DNA of 64,000 nucleotides, from contig JAWWNJ010000041.1 in the NCBI GenBank assembly GCA_037176885.1, positions 1,302,001-1,366,000 on the forward strand, given 5' to 3'. The position numbers were made by a program, and so were the translations under genes. Below, in pieces: positions 32,058 through 45,475 of this stretch; the stretch's first letter is position 1, and each line of letters starts with the position of its first letter. This DNA is from Favolaschia claudopus (Eukaryota; Basidiomycota; Agaricomycetes; Agaricales; Mycenaceae). The notes under the pieces were generated by a model. It searched no databases. It was not told the DNA's origin and saw only the letters and a program-made list of their open reading frames with translations.

Positions 32058-35000
32058 ATGGAGTCTATGATTTATGACACAATAAATTTGATGGATACGA
32101 CCCCCGTGTCTCCCGATGTCCCCCAGTACCCCATTCATGGCTCCCCTCCTGCGATACCCGGTCTCGATGCCTTCAATACGCTCCCGGATTCAACGATGCA
32201 GGCACCCATGCTCGCTCCCGTGCCATATATGCCCGCCTCCATTGCAACATTCAACGACTATCCTCAATACACCATAATGGATCAAACCGCAGACATGTTG
32301 GCGCGCCCTCTCCACATACAGCCGCCACCAGCTGTACTGCACGCGCCTGTAGCGCCGTATCCTCTGAGTAATACGTCTTCCCTGGTATCTGCCCTAGATC
32401 CGGGAGCTGTTATGCCGGCCCGTAGTCGGGCCAACACACTCTCATCATCTCAGTCCCCGCCCTTCATTGCGCCGCCACCAGCCTCAGCTTTCAATCCGGT
32501 TGTGCCAAGTGATGTCCCAGTGTCCACGGTCAAACAGGAAGATGTTTTTCCGACAGAACGTGTGGTCGGCAACATGCTGAAAAAGTCGGTTGACCCGACC
32601 GCTCTGAGAAGTATAACATGTATTAACTTGGGCTATAGCATCGCACATGTCATCAAGACCGCTGGGGATGCATGTCATTCTAACCAAGCTGCACGACCAA
32701 TCACCCCGGGCGACGAACATAACACCAAAGTTGTAATTGCTCAGATTAACGAGCTCATCCAAGGGATGGGTCTCCCCACGACCACTCACGTTGATATCTC
32801 TCCTTCACCTTCACGCAAACGCCATGCGGCGGACCCCGAACAGCCCACGGTCCGAAAGATTCCCAAATCGGAACCACAGGACGTTTTGTTGGAATATGGC
32901 GTCGTCCAACCTAACGCATTTGTCCGGACGCACACTTCTTCGCGGTCACAGCCGAGTTCACGCCCACACAGCCCGCCGCTATTGGCGAAGCCTGTTCCTT
33001 CAAATTTCGGACCTACAGGATTCCCCATATTCAATATTGGGAACCCCGCAATAGATAATCCTGTTTCTACCCTTCCGCCTGCTTCTCGGTTTGGCAGTCG
33101 CCCCGCTTATCGCCACCATCACTCTCGCTCGATGGGCTCCATCCCGCGGGATGCGAACGGATACAGCCCTCCTAGTGCACCTGTTGGGCGGATGGCCAGG
33201 AACGGTTATTTCGTACCAGAACATGGGTGGGCCAACAAGCCTCTTTCGCCCCTCAAGTCCGCTCCTACCCTGGCTACGTTCACGTATCCCAGGAGCGCCG
33301 AATCCCTGGTCACTCCTCACGTTCCCGTACCCAGTGTCAGCGCTACTGAGGTGGTAGACGAAGAAGATGAAGATAACGAACCTGACGCCGATGATAATGA
33401 CAGTTCCAGCCCTTCCGGTAGCGTGCATCACAGTGTATGTTTCATCTCTGCTCTTCATTACCGTATCTCCGCCGCTGACTTACATATCGCCCAGTTCCCA
33501 GATGGTATCTCTTCAGGATCCGATATTCCCCAAGAATTTCGTGGCCCTGTCGATCGCGTGTTCAATCAATACCTCAACCGAACCTGTTCTAATTGTATTG
33601 TTTTCTTCAGGGGTTCTTTTTGATCATAGCACTAATTCCTTCTCAGTGGACGCAGCAGACAATAAGGGCGACCCCATACACCAACAGCTTATGCCCAAGA
33701 AGATGCAGAAATTGGATGAGTCCACCGATTTTCGCCCCTTCAAATTCCGTATACAAGCCTTTACTGCCGGTTTTCTGGAAGAGGCATGTTCTCATGCGCC
33801 GTTTGATACATCTTGCATGGCTAACCTTCTGTTAGCTGGCAGCAGAAGGCTTCCCAGAGGAAAAGATCCCGATGAAAAAAGTACGCACATCTGCCCTGGG
33901 AGAGGCCCGATACTTATCTGCTGTCTCCGACGCAGGTTCGAAACTATCTCTGGCGCCAGCCACTAATCTTACGCTTCAATGAGGACGGAAAAAAAGCCAA
34001 GTCAAAGGGTAACCATATCTGGAATGTCGAGGCAAAGAAACTGGGTGATGGTACTTGGGAGTTCCGCCCCTTTCACCGTAAAATTGCAGGCAATCCTCCC
34101 GGCGTTGCGTATTGCGGCTTGCAGTGGAAGTGGCAGCCACGCATCTGGGATCCACAGGCATGCTGGCAGAACGTGCATGTTCATTACAGTTCGCCAAATT
34201 TGCCGCCGTGGCTGCAATGGAAAGATGGCGTGCTGTCCGGCACTCCGCCCCCGGATGCGGAGAGCTGCGAGATCACGACGCATGCAACGGTCAGTGCCCA
34301 GTGAATCTCCATTGGAACAACACTGACAGAATCTTCAATGTCTAGTTCACTCAGGATGGTCAAGATGGAATGTTGTCGCGTACCTTCTTCTTGAACATCG
34401 CTCCCTTGGTTTCGCCTGAGAACCCCTTTGCCCCAACGTTCGCTCCTCAGCGCCCGACTATCACTCCTCGCAGAACCGTCAGCGAGTCGATCGTCCCCAC
34501 TCGGTTTGTCCCTACTTTTCGTATTCTATACGCCTGTCTAACCGCGCGGAAACAATTAGGTCAATCGCTCCTCGTACTGCTGCTCTGGTTACCGATGAGG
34601 ATGACGAGGCCCGTGTCAAACAGGTTCTCGAGTCCGTCGCACACTCTCTGACGCAGTACACTCAGCCGCCAGGAGAGCTAACTCGGCAGAAACACGTTCT
34701 AGAGCAAACGGTCAACGCCTGTTTAGACGACATCGAGGCCGTACCTGAGTCCAGCACTGCCGTCGAAACCAGCCACGAGTTGGCAGTGGCTGGTCAAAAC
34801 ATCGTCGCGCAGGCGGCGGAATATATCCTCCAGAAAGCGGCGCCAGCGGGGGCTCCTGTGGTGCTCCCCAATAATAATATGTCCGCAATGCAAAATGTCA
34901 ACACCGAGGAGCTCGTCAACACTACAAAGGAGGCCATTCAGGTGGCCGTCACGCAGACCAGCGGTACCTCAGAGATCGATGAGCTTTCGATTCTCTTGGT

Positions 35001-35130
35001 CGCGTGCCGCGTTCTCGACGGTGCTATGCGGCCACCCCTTCCAACGTGGGCAGATCCGTTACCTGCTATGAATCCTGCTCCCCTTCCTACCGCGGTGTCA
35101 AACTGGTACGCACCGACAACATATGTGTAA
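32058..35130 (+). CDS. Uncharacterised regulator-like protein, He_PIG-like motif
   Basis: Function unknown. The first exon runs over 460 codons from 32058 and is Pro/Ser-rich and probably disordered (MESMIYDTINLMDTTPVSPD at the start), with several basic or nuclear-looking patches (SPSRKRHAAD, VRKIPKSEPQD). It ends in an acidic run (VVDEEDEDNEPDADDNDSSS). Later exons form an ordered region: PMKKVRNYLWRQPLILRFNE, KGNHIWNVEAKKLGDGTWEF, VAYCGLQWKWQPRIWDPQA, then VHVHYSSPNLPPWLQWKDGV and LSGTPPPDAES. The LPPWLQWKDGVLSGTPP pattern resembles the cadherin-like He_PIG module seen in dystroglycan-type and Axl2 proteins. A helical C-terminus follows (VKQVLESVAHSLTQY, EIDELSILLVACRVLDGAM) to 35130. About 900 residues. 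No signal peptide, so it is probably intracellular; a transcription-related role is only a guess. Confidence 0.8.
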
Positions 35131-35418
35131 TTATCTCGATCCTTTCTTTCTGGGACTGTGTTTTTTGGACTTTTTTCTCTCTGGGACCTTGGGGTAGAAA
35201 TGCACGACAGAATGTACCCACTTGTCTAGCGACTCGCACGTCTGTATATTAATCACCCTTGAAGATGTATTATATCAGAATTATCGCCTGTGCTCACCTT
35301 CACTCTTGTGCATTTAGCTATTAGCAACAGGTGGCGTGACAGCTGTAACGCGTGTGACAAGTCGTGACACTCAACTTTCTCGACCACTTCGAAGCGTACG
35401 TCGCCGCTTCTGAGCGCA

Positions 35419-37092
35419 ATGCAGTCTGAGATTCTGGACACTCCAATGGAAGAGGATCTTATCGTAGTCGACGATGAACCTATGCCAATATCTCAACCTC
35501 CGCAACTTACAGCCCTTACCGATACTTCCGACTCCGAAAGCGTTCGCCCCAAAACCATTGCGGCGCATGTCGCGTCGACTTCACGTCTGCGGAGCTCCAG
35601 CCGCACTCCTGCTGCTACCCAAGAATCGTCTGACCGCACCACGAGATCGGCTGCTGCAAAAGCCAAACCTCAGCCGAAGCTCAAACTCAAACTCGGTGAC
35701 AAGCTGGCGGCGCAGGCTCCGGGAATGTCGTTTCTTGGTCAATATGACAGAGAACTGGATTCGGACGATGAAGATCTTGCGTTTGAAGAGCAATTCATAC
35801 TTAGAATGCCGCCGGGTGAAGATTGCGAGAAGTTGCGGAAGATGGTGGCTGCTCGGGAAGTGTCTAACGACGTGTGGTTCAAGTTCAAAGGTATGGGTGC
35901 GCTATTCTCTGAAGGCTGTAGTAAACGCCCGCAGACTCCCGTCGAGCTGTCTTCCATATTGGAAACAATACGTATTCTTCAAAACTTGTCGATCTCCCAT
36001 GTATCATCGAGTCACAGAAGACATTGGACAATAAACAGATGTTTAAAGTTGCAGACATATGCCAGGTCGCGCTGTTCCCCGTGGTTGAGTTTGTCAGAGT
36101 GACTGACCTTGTTTTCTCGTCAAGATGCTTGTGGTTGAGAACCGTGTCGATCAGGATGAGCCGTCGGGACACAAAAACTTCAACATTGAGGAGTTTATAT
36201 GGCCGCACGGCATTACGCCCCCTCTTCACCACGTCCGAAAGCGACGTTTTCGGAAGAGAGTGAACAGAAGGGTACACATTCGATGTGGTTTGCTCAGCCG
36301 CAACGCTTAACGCCTCTACCAGACCATAGAGAGTGTGGAACAGGCGGTCGAACGATTATTGGACGAGGATGCAATAGCTACACAAGTCAAATACGGTATA
36401 TTTCTCTCAACTGTTGCTCCTGGGGGTTTTCTTCTCATGTGGTTTCTTTAGATATATTGGAGAATGTGAATCCGGATTTATCTGACTCCGAGTTCATTGA
36501 ACGCGAGGAACCCATAGACGCACCAACGCCAGCGATATCCGACGGTGGTGAAGTTGCGGGCGGCGATGCTCCTGAAGGCGACGAGGACAGCGAGGAGTCT
36601 GATGAACCTGACGGGGAGATTGATGAGGAGCTAGCTGCAGAGCTCGACCTTGCATTGGGAGATGGCGATGATGACGGTGACGATGAGGAGGAGGAAGACG
36701 AGAGTGAGGAAGAGGACGAGGATGATGATGACGACGAAGCAACACAATCGATGAAATTGCTGAACGAGGAGATTCGGGATTTGGAAGCCGCTGTAGCTAA
36801 GAAGGAAAACGAAATAGCTGGCTCTGCCAATATCTTGATCAAGGTAATATTCACGGTTGAGTTGATTTCACTGTGGCTAATACGTGCACAGAAACGGTTT
36901 GAGGATGCGCTCAAGAAACTGACAGCTGATTTGGAAATGAAACGGCAGCAGAAAGATGGGTTGAAGGAGAGGCAGCGCATGGAGCAGGAAGGCATCACTG
37001 CCGAACCTGTCAATGCCGACGAAGAACCACCAGCGGAAGACGAGGGAGACGATGGCGACCTGTTCGGTGATGCGGAGATGGACCTTAGCTGA
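35419..37092 (+). CDS. taf7: TFIID subunit TAF7
   Basis: Component of TFIID that binds TAF1 and controls its activity during RNA polymerase II initiation. The start at 35419 gives an acidic leader (MQSEILDTPMEEDLIVVDDE). The TAFII55 N-terminal domain follows: FEEQFILRMPPGEDCEKLRK, DVWFKFK, DSRRAVFHI and NNTYSSKLVDLPCIIESQKT, LDNKQMFKVADICQ, MLVVENRVDQDEP, then FIWPHGITPPLHHVRKRRFR. The second half is highly acidic (DDDGDDEEEEDESEEEDEDD) and is followed by a coiled coil (LLNEEIRDLEAAVAKKENEI, KRFEDALKKLTADLEMKRQQ). It ends DLFGDAEMDLS at 37092. Six or so exons. The conserved domain is unambiguous. Confidence 0.94.
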
Positions 37093-37113
37093 GGGGTATC
37101 GTGTTCAAATAAG

Positions 37114-39469
37114 CTAGGAGGGTAGAAGACATACAAACGCGGCCTGTAGTACTAATGGGGTGTATACAATACAGACGAAAGGCGCGAACCAAACGCGGAG
37201 AATTTCCCAATCCCAAAGTGCCTTTCGCACTTCATCGCTAGCGAAGATCCATGCAGACGCCAGTCCGAGGTAGGCAGTAAATTTGGCTATTCTGAGAGGC
37301 AGACTCTTCGACGGCGACGAAAGCGAGAGGGGGATGCCCAAAAGAATAGCAAGCGACATTGCGAGCGAGAAATTTACGACCGTCGTAATCGAAATAACGG
37401 TCGAAGCAAAGCACAAGTTGAGAGCCTTAAGGAGCTGAGAAACAGGTGCCACGGCTCTGGTATCTTCGGCAGGAACCAGTAGTGCGCGCAATGATAGAGT
37501 TGCCAGAATGGCAACAAGTAGAATAGAAGCGATCTGTTCAGTCATTCAGCAAAAAATTGTGGTGGTAGGTGATGCGACAACACACCGTTTGATTATGTGA
37601 GAACCAAGCGGTCGTCAACACATAAAAGAGTGCAACCCCTCCAATGTGCGTAGAGATCATCATACCAAGAACCGGCAGGACGGGTCTTATGCGCTCGATC
37701 CACTTGTTGCCATTATTTTCGCCCTCCTTCTCGATTGCTGCAGACGTGTCGGGAATCCAGGCCGAATCAGACCAAATCTTCAAGCCCGCAAACATCATAG
37801 CAACACTAATGAGTACTGCACTGGGTAGGAAGCTTCCTATTTTGAGGAAATGATCCGGAGTTGCGAGGATATAGAAGAAAAATGATGCATGGAGGCGTTC
37901 AAGGAGGTTGTTTGTTGTTCTAAGCGTCGACTCGACAATACTGATAGCAAACATCACTTGACGAGTCATTGCACAAACGAAGGACTGACCGGCCAATTGC
38001 ATGGAATCCATGAGGTCCAGTTGCCGGAAGACCAAACATCGTGAAAGCATCTATGCGGAACCTGACAAGATATTGGAGGCAGCAAGAGAGAAGCACTATT
38101 CGAAGCTTACTGGTGAAACAGACCATGAACTCCGCTTCCTCTGCCACGAGCCTGATATCCTATGTGCCTCAAGATAGTATTCGACCGATGACTGTAGCCA
38201 TGGAGTTCTTCGCGGTATTCGGCAGGTATCCATGATGGAGCGGTGTTTTGAGACTCTACATGGTCGTAAACAAGGACAGGGACACCTCCGGTCCACTTGG
38301 AGATATAGTGAAACGAATTTAGGAGGTCCTGGTTGGGTAAACGGCCATTGATACCCTCTGGATGAAAATGTTAGAGCGAAATGAGCCAAGAAACCTCAAA
38401 CGAACCATGGAAGATGCCCAAGTGGGAAAATGAATGCCCAGGATAATCAATGTTGAGGGCTGTCCAGATTACGCCTGATGATAATTCGAGCTCGGCGGCT
38501 TGAAGATCTGAATTCTTTGAGAGGTGGATCGGGAAGAAAAGTGAAGAAAAATTGTCTACTTGATTGTGTTTCTCCGTGGTATGCGTTGAGCCAGGCCTGC
38601 ATCCCATCGAGGTGGTTGTCACTGATGACGAAAACAATGTCTTTGGCCCAAAGAGAGTATCCTGTGGTGGTGGTTCAATCGATTGTATGATATTGAGTTG
38701 GGAAATAGCACTGACGCTTGAGAAAATTTGCGAGGGCCAAGACAGTCGAGACACCTCGTAGATTGAGTGTACCATCTTCTTCACCGATCCGACTAACCCA
38801 TGAGGCACTGATTACCATGGCTTCAGTGCCAGACGTCCGAGGGGACGAGAGGACAGCATATGCATTGGTTCCTTCATACTTCTGGGAACAACGTTGAGCT
38901 GAAACCAACCCAGAAGAATGCACATACCCCTGTGCTAGACGAGAATACATAATTCTGCGTTGAAGCGGGGATTCCAAGTTTCAAGAATTCCATTTTGAGG
39001 ACTTCGGCGCGTCTGATGCAAGGGTCAGACGAGAGTGACTGGCTAGAATTTAGCGACCATCTCACTGCTCGTGTGTGCTATTGCTATCTCGCAGACCTTC
39101 CAATAGTTCCAGATATCGATCGGCATTGGCCACATCTCCCCAGTTCCAATAGGTGTTAACCTGTGCAACCCATCGTATCTAGAGCATTTCAAGCCTGTAG
39201 CCTGCGCACCTGGCCGGGTCCGAGAGCATTTTCATCGATATATATACCTCTGCCAAGACGAGGCGAAGGAAGAGCAAGCATCCATAGATATCCGACGCAG
39301 AAGAGGGTAATTCTGAAGAATGAGCTGAGGTCTGACAACCAGTCAAATTGAAGACCAACTTGAGGAGATGTATGCGCCGCGTCAATGCTGACAGGAGGGC
39401 TTGTCTTCGGCGCACTCTGTTGAGGTTTCGGTCGCCCGCTGGTCTGAGTAGAGCTCGTATACGATCCAT
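37114..39469 (-). CDS. gaa1: GPI transamidase subunit Gaa1
   Basis: ER-membrane subunit of the GPI transamidase, which attaches GPI anchors to proteins; its lumenal domain has an M28-peptidase-like fold. The start at 39469 gives MDRIRALLRPAGDRNLNRVR. The first span and the family signature follow across an intron: VGYLWMLALPSPRLGRGIYI with DENALGPGQ. Later exons include INGRLPNQDLLNSFHYISKW, the conserved Gaa1 block, and AAEYREELHGYSH-type sequence. The C-terminal spans are SFLPSAVLISVAMMFAGLKI, THIGGVALFYVLTTAWF, IASILLVAILATLSLRALLV and IVYTPLVLQAAFVCLLPS, ending at 37114. About ten exons and 600 residues. Its 3' end is only 21 bases from that of TAF7. Confidence 0.93.
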
Positions 39470-39603
39470 CGTCCTGGTTTGCAGCCAAGTGTGTAACAGA
39501 TGTCAAGTGATCGCGTACACCCTTGTCTCATTTCCACCTCATCTCCGCTTTCGAACGCGCTTTTACGCGCAACGACATCCCGCTTCCACCTCTTATCTTC
39601 CCA
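39470..39603. promoter_or_regulatory. 134-bp divergent promoter, gaa1 / USP48-like gene
   Basis: Separates the Gaa1 start (minus) from the deubiquitinase start (plus). No specific element is recognised; shared promoter by layout. Confidence 0.4.
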
Positions 39604-42600
39604 ATGGTCAAGCGAAAGAGAGAGGACGCGTCCTCCAAGGGTTTGGCTGCTGGCGAACCTCTCAAACGGACAGCTCATGCGATTATCGCATCGTCTTGGG
39701 GCTGGGTTGGCTCGGAGGCGTCCGAAACGGCCCAGATTACTGAGGAACATCTCTCTGCCACTTGTGGTCTTTCCAAACGGAACACACATCCTTTCTGCAG
39801 AAACAAATTCACCAAATATCCTTCCAAAAGAGAACAGAAAAAGCCTCGAGTGCCCGTTAACGGGGAGATAGATGAAGACATCATTGTAATCTCCTCTGAT
39901 GAAGAAGAGGATCCAACTTGCGTTAAACGACACTGCAAGAATAATCCTAATTGTCTCAATTACTTGGGTCAAAAGAAATGGGAAGACGAAGGTTCGCCCA
40001 TCTCTTGCGCCACTCGATGATGAATTCCGACTCTTCTGCTCAGAGGATGCCCGAGAAATGTTCATGGGGGTAGCGAACCTTGGCGACAATCCAGCAGAAG
40101 ATGCGAGGGATCCAGACCTTCCCGTTGGACTCAAGGTACGAGTCGTATGTTTGAGTGCGGCAACTGGACAGCTCACGAACCCTAGAATCTTGGCGCTACA
40201 TGTTACGCAAACGCGTCTCTACAAGTATGTATTTCTGTTTTCGATGTTGAGTCATACCTCAACCTCATACCAGGTGTGGTTCCGCGACATAACCTTCAGG
40301 AGTGGTGTCTACAATTGCCAGCCAGCTGACGCTGACAAATTCAAGGCAAGATTTCTGTCCCTGTTTCCGTTCGTTTGTCCTCATATTCGTCCCAAACTAT
40401 GACAGGACTCGCCAATCTTCCAGCTTCAGGTGACATTTGCGGCGCTGCAAGAAAGCACACAGAGCGTATTCAATCCCACCAAACTCGTCGAGAGTTTAGA
40501 GCTGCGTACAACCGAGCAGCAAGATGCGCAGGAATTTTCCAAACTATTCATGTCGCATCTCGATGCAGAATTCAAGAAGCAATCGAATCCAGCTTTACAA
40601 AGCCTGATCACTGATCAAGTCAGCTTCAGTGATTTCTCTCCTGCACACAAGCTGACTGGTGTCGCTAGTTTCAGGGAAAGCAAGTTTACGGAACTATTTG
40701 TTCCCAATGCCGCTCTGTCTCGGCCAGAGATACCGACTTTTTGGAAATTGAAATCAACTTCAAGGCATGCGCACTCGTAGCTCGCATCGACTTTGCCCTC
40801 ATTACTTTCCAAAATAGAACAATGCTCACCTGGAAGATAGTATTGCCGATTTGCTGCAGGAAGAATCGTTGTCGGGCGATAATCAGTGGGTCTACCTTTC
40901 TAGAGCCCACGAAGTATGGTACCATTGGTCCCTTTCACTAGGTATCGGTGCTCCACATGCAACAGTCTTCAAGACGCCACCCGATACACTGAATTAGCCA
41001 GTCTTCCTCCCGTCCTTCACTTTTCACTCCTCCGTTTCGTGTACGATTTGGCTTCGGATGAACGGAGAAAATCCAAGCACGCCATTACTTTCCCTCTGAC
41101 TTTGGACATGACGCGTTTCCTTGGCAATGCAGTGGATCGAAAATCTCCTTCGACTCAGAAAACTGAAGACAACCTCTATGAGTTGAGGGGTGTGTTGTTG
41201 CACAAGGGCAAATCAGCCTATCATGGCCACTATGAAGCGCAGGTGTTTGATGCTGCGTACGTTCTGCGAGATATGTATCGATTTTCTCCCCATAATTGAC
41301 CTGCTCATAGAAATGGTTCATGGTTCCAATTCAATGATGAGATTGTCACCAAAATCAAGAAACTCGGTGACAAAGGTTTAGCTCTCAACGAAAATGGTGC
41401 AAAGAAGGAGCACGAGGTTATCGATGTTGAAGCAGAGGAGAACGGTTCTGTGTAAGCCCCTTGATTGCTCGTTTTGATTTGGCTGATACCGGTCACAGGT
41501 CTGATGCTCGGAACAAGCAACGTGAAAATGCTCGAAAACGCCGGAGAGTTGACGACAGCGACGACGAAACGTCAGTCTTTCCGGGCAACTAACAGGTCGG
41601 GAATCTGACTGGATCTCAGGCCTCCTGCCGGTTCGTCGAAAAAAAGTCCTGTGCAACAAATGGTACCAGATCCTCAAAGGTATTCACTAGTCTTTTCAAT
41701 GTCTCGACTAGTTATGGACGTCGTCGACCAGTCGAATTTCATCCAAGGACGCATACATGCTCATATATGCTCGGAAAGAACCCTGCTCTCAACGTTTAGG
41801 TTTGTCGTTTGGATGTTCATGTCAAATCTTCGCTCACTTGATCATTAGATCCTCCCACCCCGCCCCCCGAGGCATTGGCTGTTGTGGAGACCCTCAATAC
41901 GGCTCATGAAAAAGCTTGCGAAGACTACGCTGAGAAGGAAAAGGCCGTTACTGCGCGCTTCGCGGAAACGCGGCGTAAAGTGCTCGACATATATCAGTCC
42001 TGGACTGTGAATCCCGATGAGAAGGTGTGCGAGTTTGTCTCTGCAATTGCCGACTCTCACGGACTACTCAGAACTACGTCGTTCTTAGTTCGAATGCCTT
42101 GGAAAGTTGGCTAGAGAAACACGCCATCAAAGCGGCCCTTGCATTCGACAATCCAGTACATCCGCAAAGAGTCTCAATTCAGGACATCTTATGCCCCCAC
42201 AATCTATATCACCATAATAAAGCTCCGGGTATGAAACGTATCACACAGGTTAGTGTCTGCAAACCAAAGGGACCCTAACTGATTTCGGAGGCAGGAGGCG
42301 TACGATAAAATCGTCTCAGAGACACAATGTGTTTTCGAGCCAGCTCTATCCCCCAATCATATCTGTCGATCCTGCGTTGAGGAAACCTTTTTAGGTGATC
42401 CGCATTTTCCCTGGCTAGCCATGAATATTGACCGCTACTCAGAGAAACTATATGCATTGGAGCATCCTGTTCATATCTCCAAATTCGATGCTGTTGTCCA
42501 GGTCGACATTGACCTTGAAAGTTACTGGATATCTAAGGCGTGGCTGAAAGGTACACGCTTTGCGGAGTCGGCGTCTGCATTCTGACTTTTTCTAAATAGA

Positions 42601-44067
42601 CTGGAAGCTGGCTAAACCGAAGATGCACATCTGTACCAAAGGTGACCGACCTCCGGATTTCGAAGAGTACAAGACACACGTCCGATGCGAACATGATGGG
42701 TGAGATCCGGATATGCGATCCACTGAAGGACTACTGATACACCAATACAGGTTGTGCCTTAATTCCACCAATCGCATCCGGATATCCAAGGCGGCCGCCG
42801 AATTTCTACGCTCACTGTTCCCTCAATGGGAACCAACGTCTGGCGATCTCGAACCCTGTCTGATATGTGACGGCCTCAAGAATATGGGGGCAGAGGATAG
42901 AATCGAACTCCGTCGCCATGCCGATGAGGAGAAGGTCTTTTTTCTCGTACAATGAATGACCTTCTGAAAAGTGACAAACTGCGTCAGGGCAAACTGAAAC
43001 ACATGTTCGACAATGCGCTCGCGGGCAACATCTCCCTCCTGATTGACATTCCTTGTGCTCTGGTTCCCGTCGACTTCCTGCAAGCCTGGCGAGAGTGGTT
43101 GGTTCGGCCCACCGAAAAGACGCGCCCAGGTAGAATCGACACTGAGGTTTTCTTCTGTGACCATGGCCTTCTTACGGTTGATCCAAACTGCCCCAATGAC
43201 TTGGATGGGCATCTGGTTGTGATCCAGCGCTCTGACTGGAATGAATTGCAAACATTGTAGGATGGAAATTCTCTCTTGACGCAAGTCTTATTTATGTTTC
43301 CCGCCAGTTACCCCGCCGGTCCAATGATTGCTGTTGAAAAGTCCGATAATTCGCACTATGTTCACGACATTCCTGTGTGCGCAGACTGTCGCCAGCAACG
43401 GTACTTGAAGATCGTTCAGCTGACGCCTATTGTCTCTAACTCGTGAAAATCATAGCAAAACGGATTGGACCTCCACTGAAATCACCATACGCAAAGGTAA
43501 ACGTGGCAGCAGTCCCGGCGATACTGGATCTTCTGCACCCATTACCTACACAAACGGTGCCCGACAGTCGAAGCGATTGCGTCAAGCGAGAGAGGCGGTA
43601 GTGAGTGTGCAGATAACTGTCACCAAGTCGACCACAGTGAAGGATATGAAAGTTCAAGTACGTGGACCAATCTTGCGAAGAACGGAATGGTTAACGTCGA
43701 GCAGTTGCAAAAGGACCTCGACATTCCGACGATATGCCAGCGTCTATTCTATGGAAAGCAAGAGTTAGACGACAACGCAGCCACCGTTGAATCTCTCCAG
43801 ATCCTTGCCCACTCGGTGATCGACCTCAGGGAGGAGAATGAGGTGCATGAGATATCAGATTCGGAAGAGCCTCCAAAGAAGAAGGGCAAACGGAGAGAAG
43901 AAGGGGGAGGGTTTGGAGGAACAGTACTCGGCCGCTCCGAACATAGATCATCAAGCCCGCCGAAAGCAGCTACAGTCGCGCCACCGACGGAGAAGGCTTG
44001 CGGTGCTTGCACCTTTGTCAATCCCGTTGATGAGCTTACTTGCAATGTGTGCCAAGAAGTGCTGTAG
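39604..44067 (+). CDS. USP48-type ubiquitin-specific protease
   Basis: Cysteine protease of family C19 that removes ubiquitin. The start at 39604 gives MVKRKREDASSKGLAAGEP. A Cys-rich lead (VKRHCKNNPNCLNYLGQKKW) precedes the Cys box, whose short exon at about 40188-40227 reads NLGATCYANASLQ. The exons after it give VWFRDITFRSGVYNCQ, LRTTEQQDAQEFSKLFMSHL (QQDAxEF), a zinc ribbon (YRCSTCNSLQDATRY), LPPVLHFSLLRFVYD and the His box GKSAYHGHYEAQVFD. The catalytic domain closes with WFQFNDEIV and DAYMLIYARKE. DUSP-like segments follow (NYVVLSSNALESWLEKHAIK, DIDLESYWISKAWLKDWKL), then a ubiquitin-like part (EAVVSVQITVTKSTTVKDMK, VNVEQLQKDLDIPTICQRLF) and a C-terminal RanBP2-type finger (CGACTFVNPVDELTCNVC) to 44067. 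More than fifteen introns, about 1,200 residues. Confidence 0.9.
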
Positions 44068-44215
44068 ACGATCTCGTAGTCAGACGCGCGAGCTAATTTT
44101 CTTGGGCTCTGTCTTTCCTCGCTTTCGTCATGCTTTGCTGTAGACTGGTGACTGTATATTCATAATCAATGCTCGTTTGTGACCTGCTCAGCTCCAAATT
44201 TGCAAATGATAGTTT

Positions 44216-45475
44216 CTAGTTCACTGTCTCGTCCACAACTTCCCGGTCCCCCTTCGACCTCAATGCGAAAGGGTTATGACTTGACAAAAGGAATAAACCA
44301 ATGCTGCCCAAAGCCAGAGCAACCCAACCCCATGTAACCCGCTCGTAGCGAGTTTCCTCTTCACTCTTCTCTCGCCGTTGACTAGGAACCAGCGAGGGGA
44401 ACAAAAACCGAATTGAATGACCGCCCCCAGACGGAAGTATAGACGGTGGTGACTGCATCGATCTTGAAAGAATATGCTCCGCATGCGACACCAATGTGGG
44501 ATACGAATCATTCAGAAGATCGGCCAGTAATTTGTCCGGAAATGGCGGTTTAACGATGAGAAGAACATGGGCAGCAAGCATGATGTCGAGTGTTGTTAAC
44601 CTGGACACTGATGAGTTGCTTGTGGAATGAAAGTCCTCATCTTACTGTTCATGATATATGAGTCGTTTCGTTCCCAGCAGTCGCGCGTAGATATCCAAAG
44701 AGTCACGAGCAAGTTGTACGATCTCCAGAATCATTTTGAGACAGTGCGACAAAGGAAAAGCCAAGGGGCTGACCTTCTCGTGTTGGAATGTCTGAGCTAT
44801 TTGTTCTTTGTGGTCGTCTGAGCTCGCTCGTAAGCCAGTACTCGAAGGGAACAATGGCCTTCTTGATTCGATAGATTCATGGGGCCACAACCCTGCAGCT
44901 TCAAGTCGGGAGCGATACATGTTGCGGATACGGCTAGGAACATAGTAGCGCTGTGGAATGGGCAGCGCATAAGCAAGAGTAAGACCCGTGTGTTTTTGCC
45001 AATTAGCCGGATTTGAGAATAACATGTACGACTGAACTCCGGGTCACTCTGATAATGTACTGACGAAGCACCAAACGCACTGTCAAGTCTCCGAGTTTTG
45101 CCTCCACATGGGAGCACCAGGCTGCGTTTTGTGCAGTCTCAAAAGCATTGAGGTCGGCATCAATGTTCACGGCTTTATATTCGTTGCCTTCAAGCCCAGA
45201 TATGTACTTCAAGATTGAAGATAGCGAAGTCACCACTTGCTGATTGTGTGTTAAGAACGGTAACGTGCCTGAATGATTGAGAATCATCAGTCCATAGACC
45301 CCTCAACGTTGAACCCGAGCAGACCAGAAGGCGAAGAGTCGGGATTCGTGCAATGGGCGATATTGAACTTTCCGGGTATTGTTAACTGAAGGTAGAGGGC
45401 GGCAACCAAGCAGGGCGGATGGATTGACAGTAGACCCCATTCCCCCGGCCAAATGTGCAAGACGGGCAGAGGCAT
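44216..45475 (-). CDS. sam37: Sam37/metaxin-like mitochondrial outer membrane protein
   Basis: Subunit of the SAM complex that inserts beta-barrel proteins into the mitochondrial outer membrane. The start at 45475 gives PLPVLHIWPGEWGLLSIHPP with PCLVAALYLQLTIPGKFNIA, the thioredoxin-like N-domain of the Tom37/metaxin family. The second exon gives TLPFLTHNQQVVTSLSSILK, then NAFETAQNAAWCSHVEAKLG and LPIPQRYYVPSRIRN. A helical region follows (QTFQHEKVSPLAF, LEIVQLARDSLDIYARLLG, LTTLDIMLAAHVLLIVKPPF). The end carries one hydrophobic segment (VTWGWVALALGSIGLFLLSS) as a tail anchor, then EVVDETVN at 44216. About 380 residues, six or so introns. The match is by motif order and the C-terminal anchor. 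Confidence 0.87.

Noticed and set aside
36435..37136. 233-codon minus-strand Ser-rich frame
   Set aside because: Pure Ser runs are the complement of the acidic GAT/GAG codons of TAF7.
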